DNA of 64,000 nt from Corallococcus macrosporus DSM 14697 (GCF_002305895.1 NZ_CP022203.1:4256501-4320500); one strand, 5' to 3'. Shown: positions 18,582 through 28,600, numbered from the stretch's first letter. Notes: generated by a model from the sequence alone, not told the origin. Numbers and translations: made by a program.

Positions 18582-20888
18582 TTGAAGCCCGAAGCACCCG
18601 CGCTCGTTTCTCTTGCTCCAGGAATGGCCCTGTGGCCCTGGGCCGCGCTGCGTGGCGCCGGCTTCCCCGTCCAGGACGCGCTCCGGCTCGCCGCGCCCAC
18701 GGCGTCCTCCGCCGCCGATACATGGCTCGCCGCGGGAGCCGAAACACCGGGTGACGCACTCCGCACCGCGTTCGACGCGGACCTGTTGTCCATCAGCGCC
18801 GCATTGCGTGCCCTGGCGGGGGAGCCACACCTTCGCGAGGCGCTCGTCTGGCAGAACCGCCACGCCTACAAGACGGGGGTCGAGCCACTGGCGGCCCTTC
18901 CCGCCACCGCGCGCAACAGCAAGGCCCGGCAGCGCGAGCGCCTGGTGGCCTCCTATGTCCAGCGCTACAGCACCAAGAACGACACCATCGGCTTCTTCGG
19001 CCCGGTGGGGTGGGCGCGGCTGACGCCGTCGAGCGACGCGCTGCGCTGGGTTCCTGGAGAGCAGCTCGTCTCGCGACGGACGGTCTACTTCGAGACGTGG
19101 TGCATGGACACGCTCGGCGCGGCGCTGGCCCAGGATGCGTCCCTGAGACGCTGGGCGGCGCCCCGGCTGCTGCCGTATTTCAGGCTGGAGGGCCACCTGC
19201 TTCACGGCCCCATGCCCACGCCCGTGGAGCTGAGCCCGGAGCAGGCACAGTTGCTCTCACGCTGCGACGGCACGGTCAGCGCCGCGGCGCTCGCGCGGGA
19301 GTTCGCCGGGGGTGACAGCTCCGCCTTCGCCAGTGAGGAGGACCTCTACTCGGCGCTCGAACAGGCCGTGGGTTTCGGCGTCCTGCTCTGGGGCTGGCAG
19401 GTGCCGCTCGTGGTCCGGCCGGAGGTGGTGCTGCGGGGCGCGCTGCTGGCCATCGGGGACGCGGACGCGCGGGCCCGTGCGCTCGCGCCGTTGGAGCAGT
19501 TGGAGCGCGCGCGGGCCGCCGTCGAAGCCGCGGCGGGCGCACCCGAGGCGCTGGACGCCGCGTTCGCGGAGCTGGAGCGCGTGTTCAACGACGTGACGGG
19601 CGCGGCGCCAACTCGCGCGGCGGGGCAGACCTACGCCTCGCGGACGCTCATCTACGAGGACTGTGAGCGGGATGGCTCGCTGGAGCTGGGCGCGCCGTTG
19701 TGCGAGCGGCTCGGTCCCGTGCTGGAGCTGGTGTTGACCGGGGCGCGCTGGCTGGTGGGGGAGGTGACCCGCGGCACCCGCGCGAGCCTGGACGCGCTCT
19801 TCGACAAGCTGTCCGAGGGCGGGGCGCCGGTGTCGCTCACCACGCTTCAGCTCGCCTTCGTCCAGGGGCTCCAGAACCCGGCGACGACGGAGCAGATGAT
19901 GCCCGTGGCCCAGGCCGTCGCCGAGCATCGGCGGCGCTGGCGGGAGCTCTTCGCGCTGGAGGCCGGCGTCCGCCGCCAGTCGCGCACCGTCGAGTCGCTG
20001 CGTCCCAAGGTGCGTGAGGCCTTTGGAGCGGCCGGTCCCGCGTGGCGGAGCCGCTGGCATGCCTCGCCGGACGTGATGATTGACGCGGCGAGCGAGGCAG
20101 CGGTCCGCGCCGGGGACTACCAGCTCGTGTTGGGGGAGCTGCACCTGTGCAACAGCATCTCCTCGCTCTTCGTGGAGCAGCACCGGGCGCCCGAGGAGCT
20201 CTTCGCGCTCGCGGAGCGCTGTGCCACCGGGGCGGACGTCGTCCCGGTGTTCCCCAAGGCCGAGTGGAGCCAGCGGACCTTGCCGTGTCTGTTCCCGCGT
20301 GACAGCCAGTACTACCTCTCCGGGCAGGAGCCATCTCCGCGGCCGGACGTCCGTGCCCTCCGCGCGGGCGACATGGTGGTGGAGCGGCGGGACGGCGGGC
20401 TGGAGGTCCTCGACCGCGTGAGCGGACGCCGCTTCGGCCTGGTGGAGTTCATGGCCGTCTTCCTGGAGCAGCGGTGCGCCAGCATCTTCGACCTGGCGCT
20501 CACCGATGGGTACTCGCCTCGGGTGACGGTGGACGGCGTGGTGGTGGCCCGGGAGCGCTGGAGCGTGCCGGTGGCGAGCCTGGGGTTCGCGGGCCTCACG
20601 GAGGCGCTGACCCAGTGGCTGGAGGCGCGGCGCTGGCAGCAGGCGCAAGGCATCCCGCGCTTCGCGTTCTTCAAGGTCGCGACGGAGCGCAAGCCCTGCT
20701 TCGTGGACTTCGACAGCCCCTTGCTGGTGGAGATGATGGCCAAGCTGGTGCGGCGGTCCGCGGAGGCGTCGCCGGATTCTCGCGTCCAGTTCTCGGAGAT
20801 GCTGCCGGACCCGGAGCACCTCTGGCTCACGGATGCGGCCCAGCGCCGCTACACCAGCGAGCTGCGGCTCGTCTGCGAGATGTCCTGA
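18582..20888 (+). CDS. LanB-like (lantibiotic dehydratase N-domain) protein, stand-alone
   Basis: Protein of 768 residues related to the N-terminal glutamylation domain of LanB lantibiotic dehydratases. The best landmark is LREALVWQNRHAY followed by YVQRYSTKNDTIGFFGP, matching the family block that in classical LanBs reads R-x-x-x-R-x-x-PFG. The length fits only that domain; the C-terminal elimination (SpaB_C-type) domain is absent. In the family this domain moves an amino acid from aminoacyl-tRNA to a peptide, and small LanBs lacking the elimination domain include the PEARL peptide-aminoacyl-tRNA ligases. No precursor-peptide gene is visible nearby, so the substrate may be an assembly-line product (inference). 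Start TTG 18582 has AAGGGG nine bases upstream; ATG 18624 is an alternative. The ATP-grasp-like gene follows 55 bases downstream. Confidence 0.7.
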   Translation: MKPEAPALVSLAPGMALWPWAALRGAGFPVQDALRLAAPTASSAADTWLAAGAETPGDALRTAFDADLLSISAALRALAGEPHLREALVWQNRHAYKTGVEPLAALPATARNSKARQRERLVASYVQRYSTKNDTIGFFGPVGWARLTPSSDALRWVPGEQLVSRRTVYFETWCMDTLGAALAQDASLRRWAAPRLLPYFRLEGHLLHGPMPTPVELSPEQAQLLSRCDGTVSAAALAREFAGGDSSAFASEEDLYSALEQAVGFGVLLWGWQVPLVVRPEVVLRGALLAIGDADARARALAPLEQLERARAAVEAAAGAPEALDAAFAELERVFNDVTGAAPTRAAGQTYASRTLIYEDCERDGSLELGAPLCERLGPVLELVLTGARWLVGEVTRGTRASLDALFDKLSEGGAPVSLTTLQLAFVQGLQNPATTEQMMPVAQAVAEHRRRWRELFALEAGVRRQSRTVESLRPKVREAFGAAGPAWRSRWHASPDVMIDAASEAAVRAGDYQLVLGELHLCNSISSLFVEQHRAPEELFALAERCATGADVVPVFPKAEWSQRTLPCLFPRDSQYYLSGQEPSPRPDVRALRAGDMVVERRDGGLEVLDRVSGRRFGLVEFMAVFLEQRCASIFDLALTDGYSPRVTVDGVVVARERWSVPVASLGFAGLTEALTQWLEARRWQQAQGIPRFAFFKVATERKPCFVDFDSPLLVEMMAKLVRRSAEASPDSRVQFSEMLPDPEHLWLTDAAQRRYTSELRLVCEMS

Positions 20889-20943
20889 GCGGTCCTCACT
20901 CTTCCCAGCGTCTCACCCCCATTCGATGAAGGAGCCGTACGCC

Positions 20944-22383
20944 ATGCGCGTGCCCGAGCCGATCCCCGGCGGACAGTTCTCTCCAGAGGTCAAGGCGCTG
21001 CACGGCGCGCTGTCTCCCGCCGCCGCCGCGTTCCTCGAGTACGCCGAGCGCGTCCCCGAGGTCTTCTCGCGCCACAAGTTCCAGGCGCACGAGGCTTCGC
21101 CGCTCATCCCCTATGAGCTGCATGCGTGGCCCACCTTCGTCGAAGGCGCGGTCGCGCGGCAGATGCGGGAGGTCGCCCCGGCGCTGTGCCGCCTCATCAA
21201 GCGCGCGCCCCGGCGCCTGCTGGGAGACGCCGGCCGAGCAGCGGAGTTCTACGGAATCCCGCGGGCGCGCGCCGACGCGGCGTTCGCTGCCCTGGCTCGC
21301 ACGGATGACGCCCGCGGGGCCATTGGCCGCGGTGACTTCATCCATGACGGCGCCACGTTCAAGTGCGTGGAGTTCAACCTGACCGCGGGCGTGGGGGGCT
21401 GGGAGACCGCCATCCACGTGCAGCAGGTGCTGGCGCAACCTGCGATTCAGCGCTTCGCCGTGGAGCAGCGGCTGCGCGTCCGCCAGCCTCGGACCTTGCG
21501 CGACTTCTTCGCCAACATCGTGGACACGGTGCGCCGCGACCTCGACTGGGAAGGGGAGTGCAACATCGCCATCCTCTTCACCCCGAGCATCCTGCCGGCA
21601 GGCCCCCTGGCGGAGCAGGCGTCCCGGTTCTTCACCGGCCAGCTCCAGGAGGTCCTCCAGCCCGAGGGCGCTCGCGGGGAGGTCTTCATGACGACGTACG
21701 GCTCGGTCGAATCCGGGCCCGGCCACCGCCTCACGCTCCGAGGCAAGCGGCTGCACGCCGTCGTGGAGTATGACGCGCGAGACCGCCTGGCGATGGCGGG
21801 CGCGGCCTATGCCGAGCACGCCCAGGCCGCGTTCGATGCCCGCGCGGTCAGTCTCTTCAACGGCCCGGCGCAGGACGTGCTCGACGACAAGCGCAACCTC
21901 ACGCTGCTGTGGGAGCACGTGACGTCCGCCGCGCTGTCCGAGGCGGAGCAGGAGGTGGTGCGCCGGAACGTGCCCTGGTCGTTCCGGGTCCAGCGGGCCC
22001 ACGTCGAGCGCGACGGCACGCGGTACTCCATCCCGGAGCTGCTGGCCTCGCGGCGCGAGTCCTGGGTCCTCAAGCCGGGACGGGACTACGGCGGCGAGTC
22101 GGTGCTGCTGGGCGCGTCGACGCCCGCCGCGGAGTGGGACACGGCGGTGCGCAAGGCGCTCGACGCGGGCGGCTGGGTGGCGCAGGAGCGCGTGCAGCCG
22201 ACGTCCTTCCACACCCTGGGGCCAGAGGGCACGGTGGTGCCCCACAGCCTGGTCTGGGGCCTCTTCGTCCTGGGGGAGACCTACGGCGGGCACTTCCTCC
22301 GCCAGGGCCCCATGCAGCGAGGCGCTGGCGTGGTGAACGTCGCGCAGGGCGCCATGGTGGGCGCCCTCATCGAGCTGGAGTGA
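20944..22383 (+). CDS. Putative circularly permuted ATP-grasp ligase, copy 1
   Basis: Protein of 479 residues, paralogous over its whole length to the product of 34709-36124. Shared blocks are KCVEFNLTAGVGGWE, DWEGECNIAILF, LDDKRNLTLLWE, SWVLKPGRDYGGESVLLG, GGWVAQERVQP and a C-terminal VVPHSLVWGLFVLGETYGG. The lysine-containing LKPG-x-x-YGG loop and the ExN block resemble ATP/Mg sites of circularly permuted ATP-grasp enzymes such as glutathionylspermidine synthetase relatives, which join a carboxylate to an amine through an acyl phosphate. I infer a ligase; the family assignment is tentative. ATG 20944 is chosen because AAGGAG (20929-20934) sits nine bases upstream; ATG 20926 is in frame but lacks this. 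It is co-transcribed with the LanB-like gene and ends 15 bases from the convergent hydroxylase gene. Confidence 0.6.
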   Translation: MRVPEPIPGGQFSPEVKALHGALSPAAAAFLEYAERVPEVFSRHKFQAHEASPLIPYELHAWPTFVEGAVARQMREVAPALCRLIKRAPRRLLGDAGRAAEFYGIPRARADAAFAALARTDDARGAIGRGDFIHDGATFKCVEFNLTAGVGGWETAIHVQQVLAQPAIQRFAVEQRLRVRQPRTLRDFFANIVDTVRRDLDWEGECNIAILFTPSILPAGPLAEQASRFFTGQLQEVLQPEGARGEVFMTTYGSVESGPGHRLTLRGKRLHAVVEYDARDRLAMAGAAYAEHAQAAFDARAVSLFNGPAQDVLDDKRNLTLLWEHVTSAALSEAEQEVVRRNVPWSFRVQRAHVERDGTRYSIPELLASRRESWVLKPGRDYGGESVLLGASTPAAEWDTAVRKALDAGGWVAQERVQPTSFHTLGPEGTVVPHSLVWGLFVLGETYGGHFLRQGPMQRGAGVVNVAQGAMVGALIELE

Positions 22384-22398
22384 GGCGCGGGCGCCGCG

Positions 22399-23265
22399 TT
22401 ACTGCTCGCGGTACTCGCGGCCCAGCTTCTGCTGCTTGCGGATTCGGCCCACCGCGCTCAGGGCGATGGTGGGCACGAGCCGCGGGCCCAGCTTGGCCAG
22501 CATCGACCACGTCCACCACCAGTAGTTGGTGGCGATGGCGTCCTCCACCGTGTACACGCGGTGCCACCAGCCATAGGGCAGGTAGAGAATCTCACCGGCC
22601 TCCAGGATGAAGTCGTAGTCCGGGGCGAGGCCGCCGGGGAGCTGCTCCGGCTTGCCGCCGTGGGGCGTCAGGTCGTGCGCGCTCACGACGGACCAGGGGT
22701 GGCTGAGCTTCGCGGGGCTCAGCGCCTTGTCGCGGCTGGGCGAATAGAGCTGCCACTGCTTGCGGCCCACCATGACGGCGTGCAGGTTGTGCGCGCGGTC
22801 GAGGTGGAGCTGGGTGAAGGTGCCGCGCGGGCCCATGAAGAAGAGCTGCTCGGTGAGCTTGCGCTGGACGGCGTACTCGTCGAAGCGGACGTCCTTGTGC
22901 AGCTCCGGCAGGGTGCGGAACAAGTCATTGCCGATGAGGTAGCCCGGCGTCTCTCCGTCCTTCGCCTTCAGCGTGTCGACATACTCCTGCATGCGCATCT
23001 TCCGCACGCGGCCCACGCGCTCCACGCCGCCCGTGGCCTTGGCGTTGTACTGGAGCCACTCCACGGGGACGCTCACGTCGCGGTACTTCGTGGCGAAGTA
23101 GTCGAAGGTCCACCGCTCGGCGGCGGGCCAGCCCTTCATCGCTTCGGTGAGGATGACGGGTTTGTTGTTGGCTTCGATGCGCTCGTAGAAGGCCCGGTGG
23201 TTGTCGAGCGGCATGCGCTCGGGGACCAGGGGCTCGGGGACCTTCTGGGCGGTGGCGGTGCTCAT
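22399..23265 (-). CDS. JmjC/cupin-like Fe(II)/2-oxoglutarate hydroxylase
   Basis: Protein of 288 residues with a JmjC-type cupin. The iron ligands are visible as the H-x-D of TQLHLDRAHNLHAVMVG and the distal His of YLPYGWWHRVYTVED; WQLYSP and the Trp-rich TNYWWWTW stretch are typical of the cupin_8/JmjC hydroxylase group. Members hydroxylate side chains of amino acids or peptides with O2 and 2-oxoglutarate. The gene closes a nine-gene minus-strand run and follows the small gene by 22 bases; GGGAGAG precedes its ATG. It probably hydroxylates a residue of the peptide or a carrier-bound amino acid (inference). Confidence 0.85.
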   Translation of the reverse strand: MSTATAQKVPEPLVPERMPLDNHRAFYERIEANNKPVILTEAMKGWPAAERWTFDYFATKYRDVSVPVEWLQYNAKATGGVERVGRVRKMRMQEYVDTLKAKDGETPGYLIGNDLFRTLPELHKDVRFDEYAVQRKLTEQLFFMGPRGTFTQLHLDRAHNLHAVMVGRKQWQLYSPSRDKALSPAKLSHPWSVVSAHDLTPHGGKPEQLPGGLAPDYDFILEAGEILYLPYGWWHRVYTVEDAIATNYWWWTWSMLAKLGPRLVPTIALSAVGRIRKQQKLGREYREQ

Positions 23266-23287
23266 GTCGGCTCTCCCGGGCGAGGCG

Positions 23288-23611
23288 TCAGGCCGCGCTC
23301 TCGCTCTGGCTCTGGGCCTTCTGCAGGCGCTCGAAGTTGTTGTCGATGCCGTGGCGCACGTCCGCCAGCATGTGGATTTCGAACTCCTGGTACGGGAAGG
23401 ACGGCCAGGCGCGCAGCAGCGTCAGCAGCGACTCGTGGGAGTCGGCGTTGAGGATGCAGAGGCCCATCTTCGGGAGGACGTAGTAGGCACAGTCGAAGGT
23501 GCCGTCCTGGAGGCGGGCGCCCACCCAGTCACGGACAGCGCGGTTGAGCGCGATGGGGTCCTGGGGCTGGGGGCCGGAGGTGCGGTCCTTGACGTAGACG
23601 AGGTACTTCAT
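23288..23611 (-). CDS. Small conserved protein, YCII/muconolactone-isomerase-like
   Basis: Protein of 107 residues starting MKYLVYVKDR, with strand-helix-strand spacing (CAYYVLPKMGLCILNADS, then ESLLTLLRAWP and EFEIHMLADV) like small ferredoxin-like dimeric barrel proteins (YCII, muconolactone isomerase, DUF3303 types). I do not assign a reaction. The start is fixed by AAGGAG (23620-23625, minus strand) nine bases upstream of ATG 23611. It sits between the thioesterase and hydroxylase genes in the same run. Proteins of this fold in biosynthetic clusters are often small isomerases or cyclases, which is only a possibility here. Confidence 0.75.
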   Translation of the reverse strand: MKYLVYVKDRTSGPQPQDPIALNRAVRDWVGARLQDGTFDCAYYVLPKMGLCILNADSHESLLTLLRAWPSFPYQEFEIHMLADVRHGIDNNFERLQKAQSQSESAA

Positions 23612-23637
23612 GGGGAAGGCTCCTTGGAAGAGGCAGG

Positions 23638-24390
23638 TCAGCGAGTCGAGGCGGGCCGCAGCCTGGTGAGGCTCCGGCGGATGTTCTGCAGCAGGCCGCG
23701 CGGCGTCTGTCGCAGGAAGAAGTGGTCCCCCAGGAAGGTCTGGGAGGCGAAGGGGCCGGAGGAGAGCTGGCGCCACGCCTCCGTTGCGTCGTCGGGCACG
23801 TAGTCGTCGAAGCCGCGGAAGGCGGAGAGCGGGCACGTCAGCGCGGGGCCCTGCTTCCACGTGTAGCCCTCACACACGGCGGTGTCCGCGAGCATGGTGG
23901 CGCGCATCAGCGTCAGCAGCTCCTCCGCCATCTCTCCGGACACGGCGCGCGACTCGCCCAGGCGCCGGGCCTCGGACGCGTCGATGTCATGGGTGGCCGT
24001 GGCCGGCGTGTGCGCCTGGAGCGTGTGCGGCGCCCGGTAGCTGGCGACGAAGAGGTGCAGGGGCGCGGGGAGGCCGCGCTCCCGCAGCGCCCGCGTCAGC
24101 TCGTAGGCGAGCAGCGCGCCCATGCTGTGACCGAAGAGGGCGAAGGGCTTGTCCGCGTGCTTCGCCACCACCTCCACCAACGGCGCGATGACTTCCGGCA
24201 AGGTGCGCAGGGGCGCCTCGCGCAGCCGGTTCTCCCGGCCGGGGAGCTGGACCGGGCACACCTCGAGGTCTTGCCCCAGCTCCGCCTGCCAGGTGCGGAA
24301 CAACGACGCGCTGCCACCCGCATGCGGCAGACAGAACAGCCGCGCCCAGGCGCCCGGCTGCGGGACGTGGAAGGCCAGCCACTCCGTCAT
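23638..24390 (-). CDS. Type II (editing) thioesterase
   Basis: Protein of 250 residues with the alpha/beta-hydrolase thioesterase pattern: RLFCLPHAGGSASLF near the N-terminus, catalytic Ser in FGHSMGALLAYEL (near 92), an Asp in the FRGFDDYVPDDA region and the catalytic His in LGDHFFL (near 222). Stand-alone enzymes of this family remove misloaded or stalled acyl groups from carrier proteins of PKS/NRPS lines. It overlaps the glycosyltransferase gene by four bases (ATGA), showing translational coupling. No integrated release thioesterase is visible in the window, so product release must be encoded outside or done otherwise. Confidence 0.92.
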   Translation of the reverse strand: MTEWLAFHVPQPGAWARLFCLPHAGGSASLFRTWQAELGQDLEVCPVQLPGRENRLREAPLRTLPEVIAPLVEVVAKHADKPFALFGHSMGALLAYELTRALRERGLPAPLHLFVASYRAPHTLQAHTPATATHDIDASEARRLGESRAVSGEMAEELLTLMRATMLADTAVCEGYTWKQGPALTCPLSAFRGFDDYVPDDATEAWRQLSSGPFASQTFLGDHFFLRQTPRGLLQNIRRSLTRLRPASTR

Positions 24391-25664
24391 GACCGCACCT
24401 CCCGTCCGTTGCCGCCGACGAGCTTCTGGTACAGGGCGAGGTTGGCGGCCACCATGCGCGGCAGGCTGAACAGCTCCACCACGCGCTGCTGGCCGGCCAG
24501 CCCCATGCGCCGGGCCCGCTCCCGGTCCTCCAGCAGGGAGAGCTGCGCGTCGGCGAGCGCCGCGACGTCCACCTCGCGCGGCCCTCCCGGCGCGCCCGGG
24601 AGGACGGGGACGAGCAGGCCCGTCTTCTCGTGGTCCACGATCTCCGACGGACCACCGGAGCGGGTCGCCACCAGCGGGAGGCCGGAGGCCATGGCCTCGA
24701 TGGCCGTGTAGCCAAAGGGCTCGTACAGGGACGGCACCAGCGCCAGGTCCGCGATGCGGTGCAGGAGCCCGAGCTGCTGGCGCGGCAGCTTGCCCAGGAG
24801 CTTGATGCGCTGGCGCAGGTGCGCGTAGCGCTGGGACAGGTCCTGGACCATCTGCGTGGACTCGCGCGAGTCCGTGCCACCGGCCAGGAGGAAGCGCACG
24901 TTCGGCCGCTTCGCGAGCACGCGCTCGGCGGCGGCGAAGATGGCGCTGATGCCCTTCATGGGGTGGAGCCGGCCCGTGTACAGGACGACCGGGTCCTCAG
25001 GCGTGGCCACCGTGGCGCGCAGCCGGGCGTAGTCCTCCGGCGAATGCGAGGGCTGGAGGAAGGGGCCCGCGTCCATGCCGCAGTGGATGGTGTGCAGCAG
25101 CGCGGCCGGCATGCCGTAGGTCTCCCGGATGAGCTCGCTCATGGAGTCACTCACCGAGATGACGTGCTGCGAGCCGTCGTAGAAGCTGCGCTCCTCCTCC
25201 AGAATCTCCGGGTCCGGCGTCTGGCCCCACCAGCGCTCCGCGGGCTCGGAGATGTAGTGGCTGGTCCCCAGCACGGGCACCCCGGCCTCCTTCGCCAGCG
25301 CCCGGGCGGCGCGGTGGGTGTGCCACTGGTGGAAGTGGATGAGGTCGGGCTTCTCCTCGCGGAGGAGCTCGCGGCCGCGGTGGAGCAGGTCGTCGTTGAA
25401 GACGCGGATGCCGCCGACCAGGGAGAGCTTTCCCGCCTGGGAGAGGCTGCCCTGGCTGGGCGGCATCATGTGCACGGTGAGGTTGGGCTCGCGGAGCACC
25501 GCGGGCTCGCCGGGCGTGTACGCCAGGACGGTGACCTTGCACCCGCCGCGCGCGAGCCCTCGGGCCAGCTCGTAGACGTAGGTGCCCACGCCGCCGGCCA
25601 CGTTCGGGGTGTACTCCATGGCCAGGAGGAGCGCCTTCAGGGGTGGGGAATTGGGAGGTGCCAT
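24387..25664 (-). CDS. Glycosyltransferase, GT4-like (GT-B fold)
   Basis: Protein of 425 residues. The N-terminal half begins with the donor/acceptor loop EYTPNVAGGVGTYVYELARG and contains IHFHQWHTH. The C-terminal half has VVLYTGRLHPMKGI, the nucleotide-sugar pocket VPSLYEPFGYTAIEAMASG with the two glutamates of the E-x7-E motif, and VATRSGGPSEIV. These are typical of retaining GT4 enzymes using NDP-sugars. It sits 33 bases after a PKS gene and is coupled to the thioesterase, so the final compound may carry a sugar (inference). No sugar-biosynthesis genes are in the window, so a common cellular NDP-sugar is likely. Some GT4 enzymes in this position instead serve glycogen or cell-surface metabolism, but the operon context argues against that. 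Confidence 0.87.
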   Translation of the reverse strand: MAPPNSPPLKALLLAMEYTPNVAGGVGTYVYELARGLARGGCKVTVLAYTPGEPAVLREPNLTVHMMPPSQGSLSQAGKLSLVGGIRVFNDDLLHRGRELLREEKPDLIHFHQWHTHRAARALAKEAGVPVLGTSHYISEPAERWWGQTPDPEILEEERSFYDGSQHVISVSDSMSELIRETYGMPAALLHTIHCGMDAGPFLQPSHSPEDYARLRATVATPEDPVVLYTGRLHPMKGISAIFAAAERVLAKRPNVRFLLAGGTDSRESTQMVQDLSQRYAHLRQRIKLLGKLPRQQLGLLHRIADLALVPSLYEPFGYTAIEAMASGLPLVATRSGGPSEIVDHEKTGLLVPVLPGAPGGPREVDVAALADAQLSLLEDRERARRMGLAGQQRVVELFSLPRMVAANLALYQKLVGGNGREVRS

Positions 25665-25697
25665 GGGCTGTGTCTCGAAAGGGGTGTGGACGCGCGG

Positions 25698-28600
25698 CTA
25701 ACGGCTGGCCGCGCCCTCCTTGGCGGCGAGCTCCGCCAGCATCCGCAGCAGGGCCTCCACCTCCGGGTCTTCATGGCCAGGGCGCTTGCGCTGCTCGGCC
25801 ACCAGGGCCGCCAGCCGGGCCACCGTCGGTGCCTCGAACAGCGACTGCAGCGGCACCGTGAAGCCGAAGGTGTCCCGCAGCCGTCCCACCACCGTGGTGG
25901 CCAGCAGGGAGTGCCCGCCCAGCGCGAAGAAGTCGTCGTGGAGGCCCACCGGCCGCACGCCCAGGACGTCCTCCCAGATGCGGGCCACCACCTGCTGGTC
26001 CTCCGTCTCCGGGGCCACGTACGCCACCGCCAGGGCGGGGCGTGAGTAGCCCGTGGCCGGGGCCTCGTCGGGCGCTCGCGCCTCGGGGGCGCGCTCCGCG
26101 GACGGCGCGGCGGCCAAGGCGCGGTGCCCGTCCGGGGAGACCCAGTAGCGCTTGCGCTCGAAGGGGTAGGTGGGCAGCCCGACGCGGAGGCGCTGCTCCT
26201 CGCCTCGGAAGGCCTCCCAGTCCACGTCCACGCCAGCCAGCCAGAGCTGCCCCAGCGCGCCGAGCAGCACGGCCGTGTCCGCCTGCTTCGTGTCCGGATG
26301 GCGCAGCGACGTCACCGTGGTGGGCGGCTGCCGCAGCGCACCGGGCTGGGACGCGAAGGTGCTCAGCGTCCGGCCGGGGCCGACCTCCAGCAGCACCTGC
26401 GCGGGTTGGAGCTGCGAGAGGCCCGCGGCGAAGCGGACCGGCTGGCGCAGGTGGCGGGCCCAGTAGCCGGGGTCCTTCGCCTCGGCGGCCGTCACCCAGG
26501 TGCCGGTGACGTTGGAGAGGAAGGGGATTTGCGGCGCGGACAGCTTCATCCGCCGCAGGCGCTCGGTGAAGGGCGCGACGATGGGCTCCATCATCGCGGA
26601 GTGGAACGCGTGCGAGGTGTGCAGGCGGCGCGACTGGACGCCCCGCGCGTCGAGCCGTGCCTTCAGCGCGTCCACGGCGTCGACGGGCCCGGCCACCACC
26701 GTCATCGACGGCGCGTTCACCGCGGCCACGGAGAGCCGGGCATCCAGCGACGACACCAGCTCCGCCTCCGACAGCGGGACGGAGAGCATGGCCCCCGGCG
26801 GCAGCTCCTGCATGAGCTGGCCCCGCGCGGCCACCAGCCCCAGCGCGTCCGGCAGGCTGAAGACGCCCGCGAGGCACGCGGCCACGTACTCGCCGATGCT
26901 GTGGCCAATCATGGCCTCGGGCTTCACGCCCCAGGACATCCACAGCCGCGCCAGCGCGTACTCGATGGTGAAGAGGGCCGGCTGGGCCAGCCGCGTCTGC
27001 TGCAACTGGCGCTGGGCGTCTTCCGCGCGCTGGGCGGTGGGGAAGAGGAGCTCGCGCAGGTCCTGCTTCAGGTGCGGGATGAGCCGGGTGGCGCAGTCAT
27101 CCACGTCCGCGCGGAAGGTGCGCTCGCGCTCGTAGAGCCCCTGTGCCATCCCCGCGTACTGCGCGCCCTGGCCGGGGAACATGAACACTGTGGGGCGGCC
27201 CGTGCGCTCCTCGGCGGCGGAGAGCTGCCGCGCGACGTCGCCCAGGGCGGCCAGCGCGTCCTCCCGGCCCTGGCAGACGATGGCGCGGCGGTGGGGATGG
27301 CGGCGGCGGCCCACCTGGAGCGTGTACGCCACGTCCGCGGGCTCCAGGCCCTTGTTGGCGCGCAGGTGCTCCTCCAGCCGGGACGCCTGCGCGGCCAGCG
27401 CCGTGGGCGTGCGCGCCGACAGGAGCAGGAGCTGGTGCGCGCGCGCGGCCTTCACGGGCGCGCGGGCGGGGGGCTCCTCCAGGATGACGTGGGCGTTGGT
27501 GCCGCCCATGCCGAAGCTGCTCACGCCCGCGCGCCGGGGCTCCCGGGCGGGCGCCTTCCACTCGCGCAGCTTCGTGTTGACGTAGAAGGGGCTGGAGTCC
27601 CAGGGGATGTTGGGGTTCGGCGTCTCGAAGTTGAGGCTGGGCGGCAGCTTGCGGTGCTTGAGCGCCAGCGCCGTCTTGATGAGGCCTGCCACGCCCGCCG
27701 CCGCGTCCAGGTGGCCCACGTTGGGCTTGATGGAGCCCAGGGCGCAGGTGCGCGGTCCCTCCGCCTCGTCGCCGAAGGCGCGGATGAGCGCCTGGACCTC
27801 AATGGGGTCCCCCAGCGCCGTCCCCGTGCCGTGCGCCTCCACGTAGCCGATGCTCCCGGCGGAGACGCCCGCGCTGCCCAGCGCCTCGGAGATGACGGCG
27901 GCCTGGCCCTCGACGCCGGGCGCGGTGTAGCCCACGCGCGCGGCGCCGTCGTTGTTCACCGCGGAGCCCTTGATGACGGCGTAGATGGGGCTGCCATCCG
28001 CCAGCGCGTCCTCCAGGCGCCGCAGCGCCACCACGCCCGCGCCGCTGCCGAAGACGATGCCCTTCGCCTGCGCATCGAAGGGACGGCAGTGCCCGTCCGG
28101 CGACAGGATGCCGCCGTCCACGTAGCGGTAGCCGCCCTGAATCTGGAGGTTGATGGACACGCCGCCCGCGAGCGCCAGGTCACACTCCTGGTTGAGCAGG
28201 CTCTGGCAGGCGACGTGGACGGCGACCAGCGACGTGGAGCACGCGCTCTCCACGTTGAAGCTGGGGCCGCGCAGGTCCAGCTTGTACGCGGCCCGCGTGG
28301 TGAGGAAGCTGCCCGCGTTGCCCAGGTTGAGCTGGAGCGGGTCCGCGGAGCGCATCAGCTCCGCGTTGCCCATCAGGTTGAGCAACAGGTACGTGCTCAG
28401 GGCCTGGCCGCCGAAGACGCCCACCAGCAGCTCGGCGGGTGGGGCGCCGTGGCCCGCGTCCTCCAGCGCCTCCAGCGCGCACTCCAGGAAGAGGCGCTGC
28501 TGCGGGTCCATCACCTCCGCCTCGCGCGGGGTGTAGCCGAAGAAGGCCGCGTCGAAGCCCGCCACGTCCTCCAGCCGCGAGGCCACCTTCACGAAGTGCG

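Noticed and set aside
18400-23300. A ribosomal precursor peptide that would make this a RiPP locus around the LanB-like gene
   Set aside because: Gaps are too short (71, 55, 15 and 22 bases) and the small 23288-23611 gene encodes a folded ferredoxin-like protein, not a leader-core peptide.
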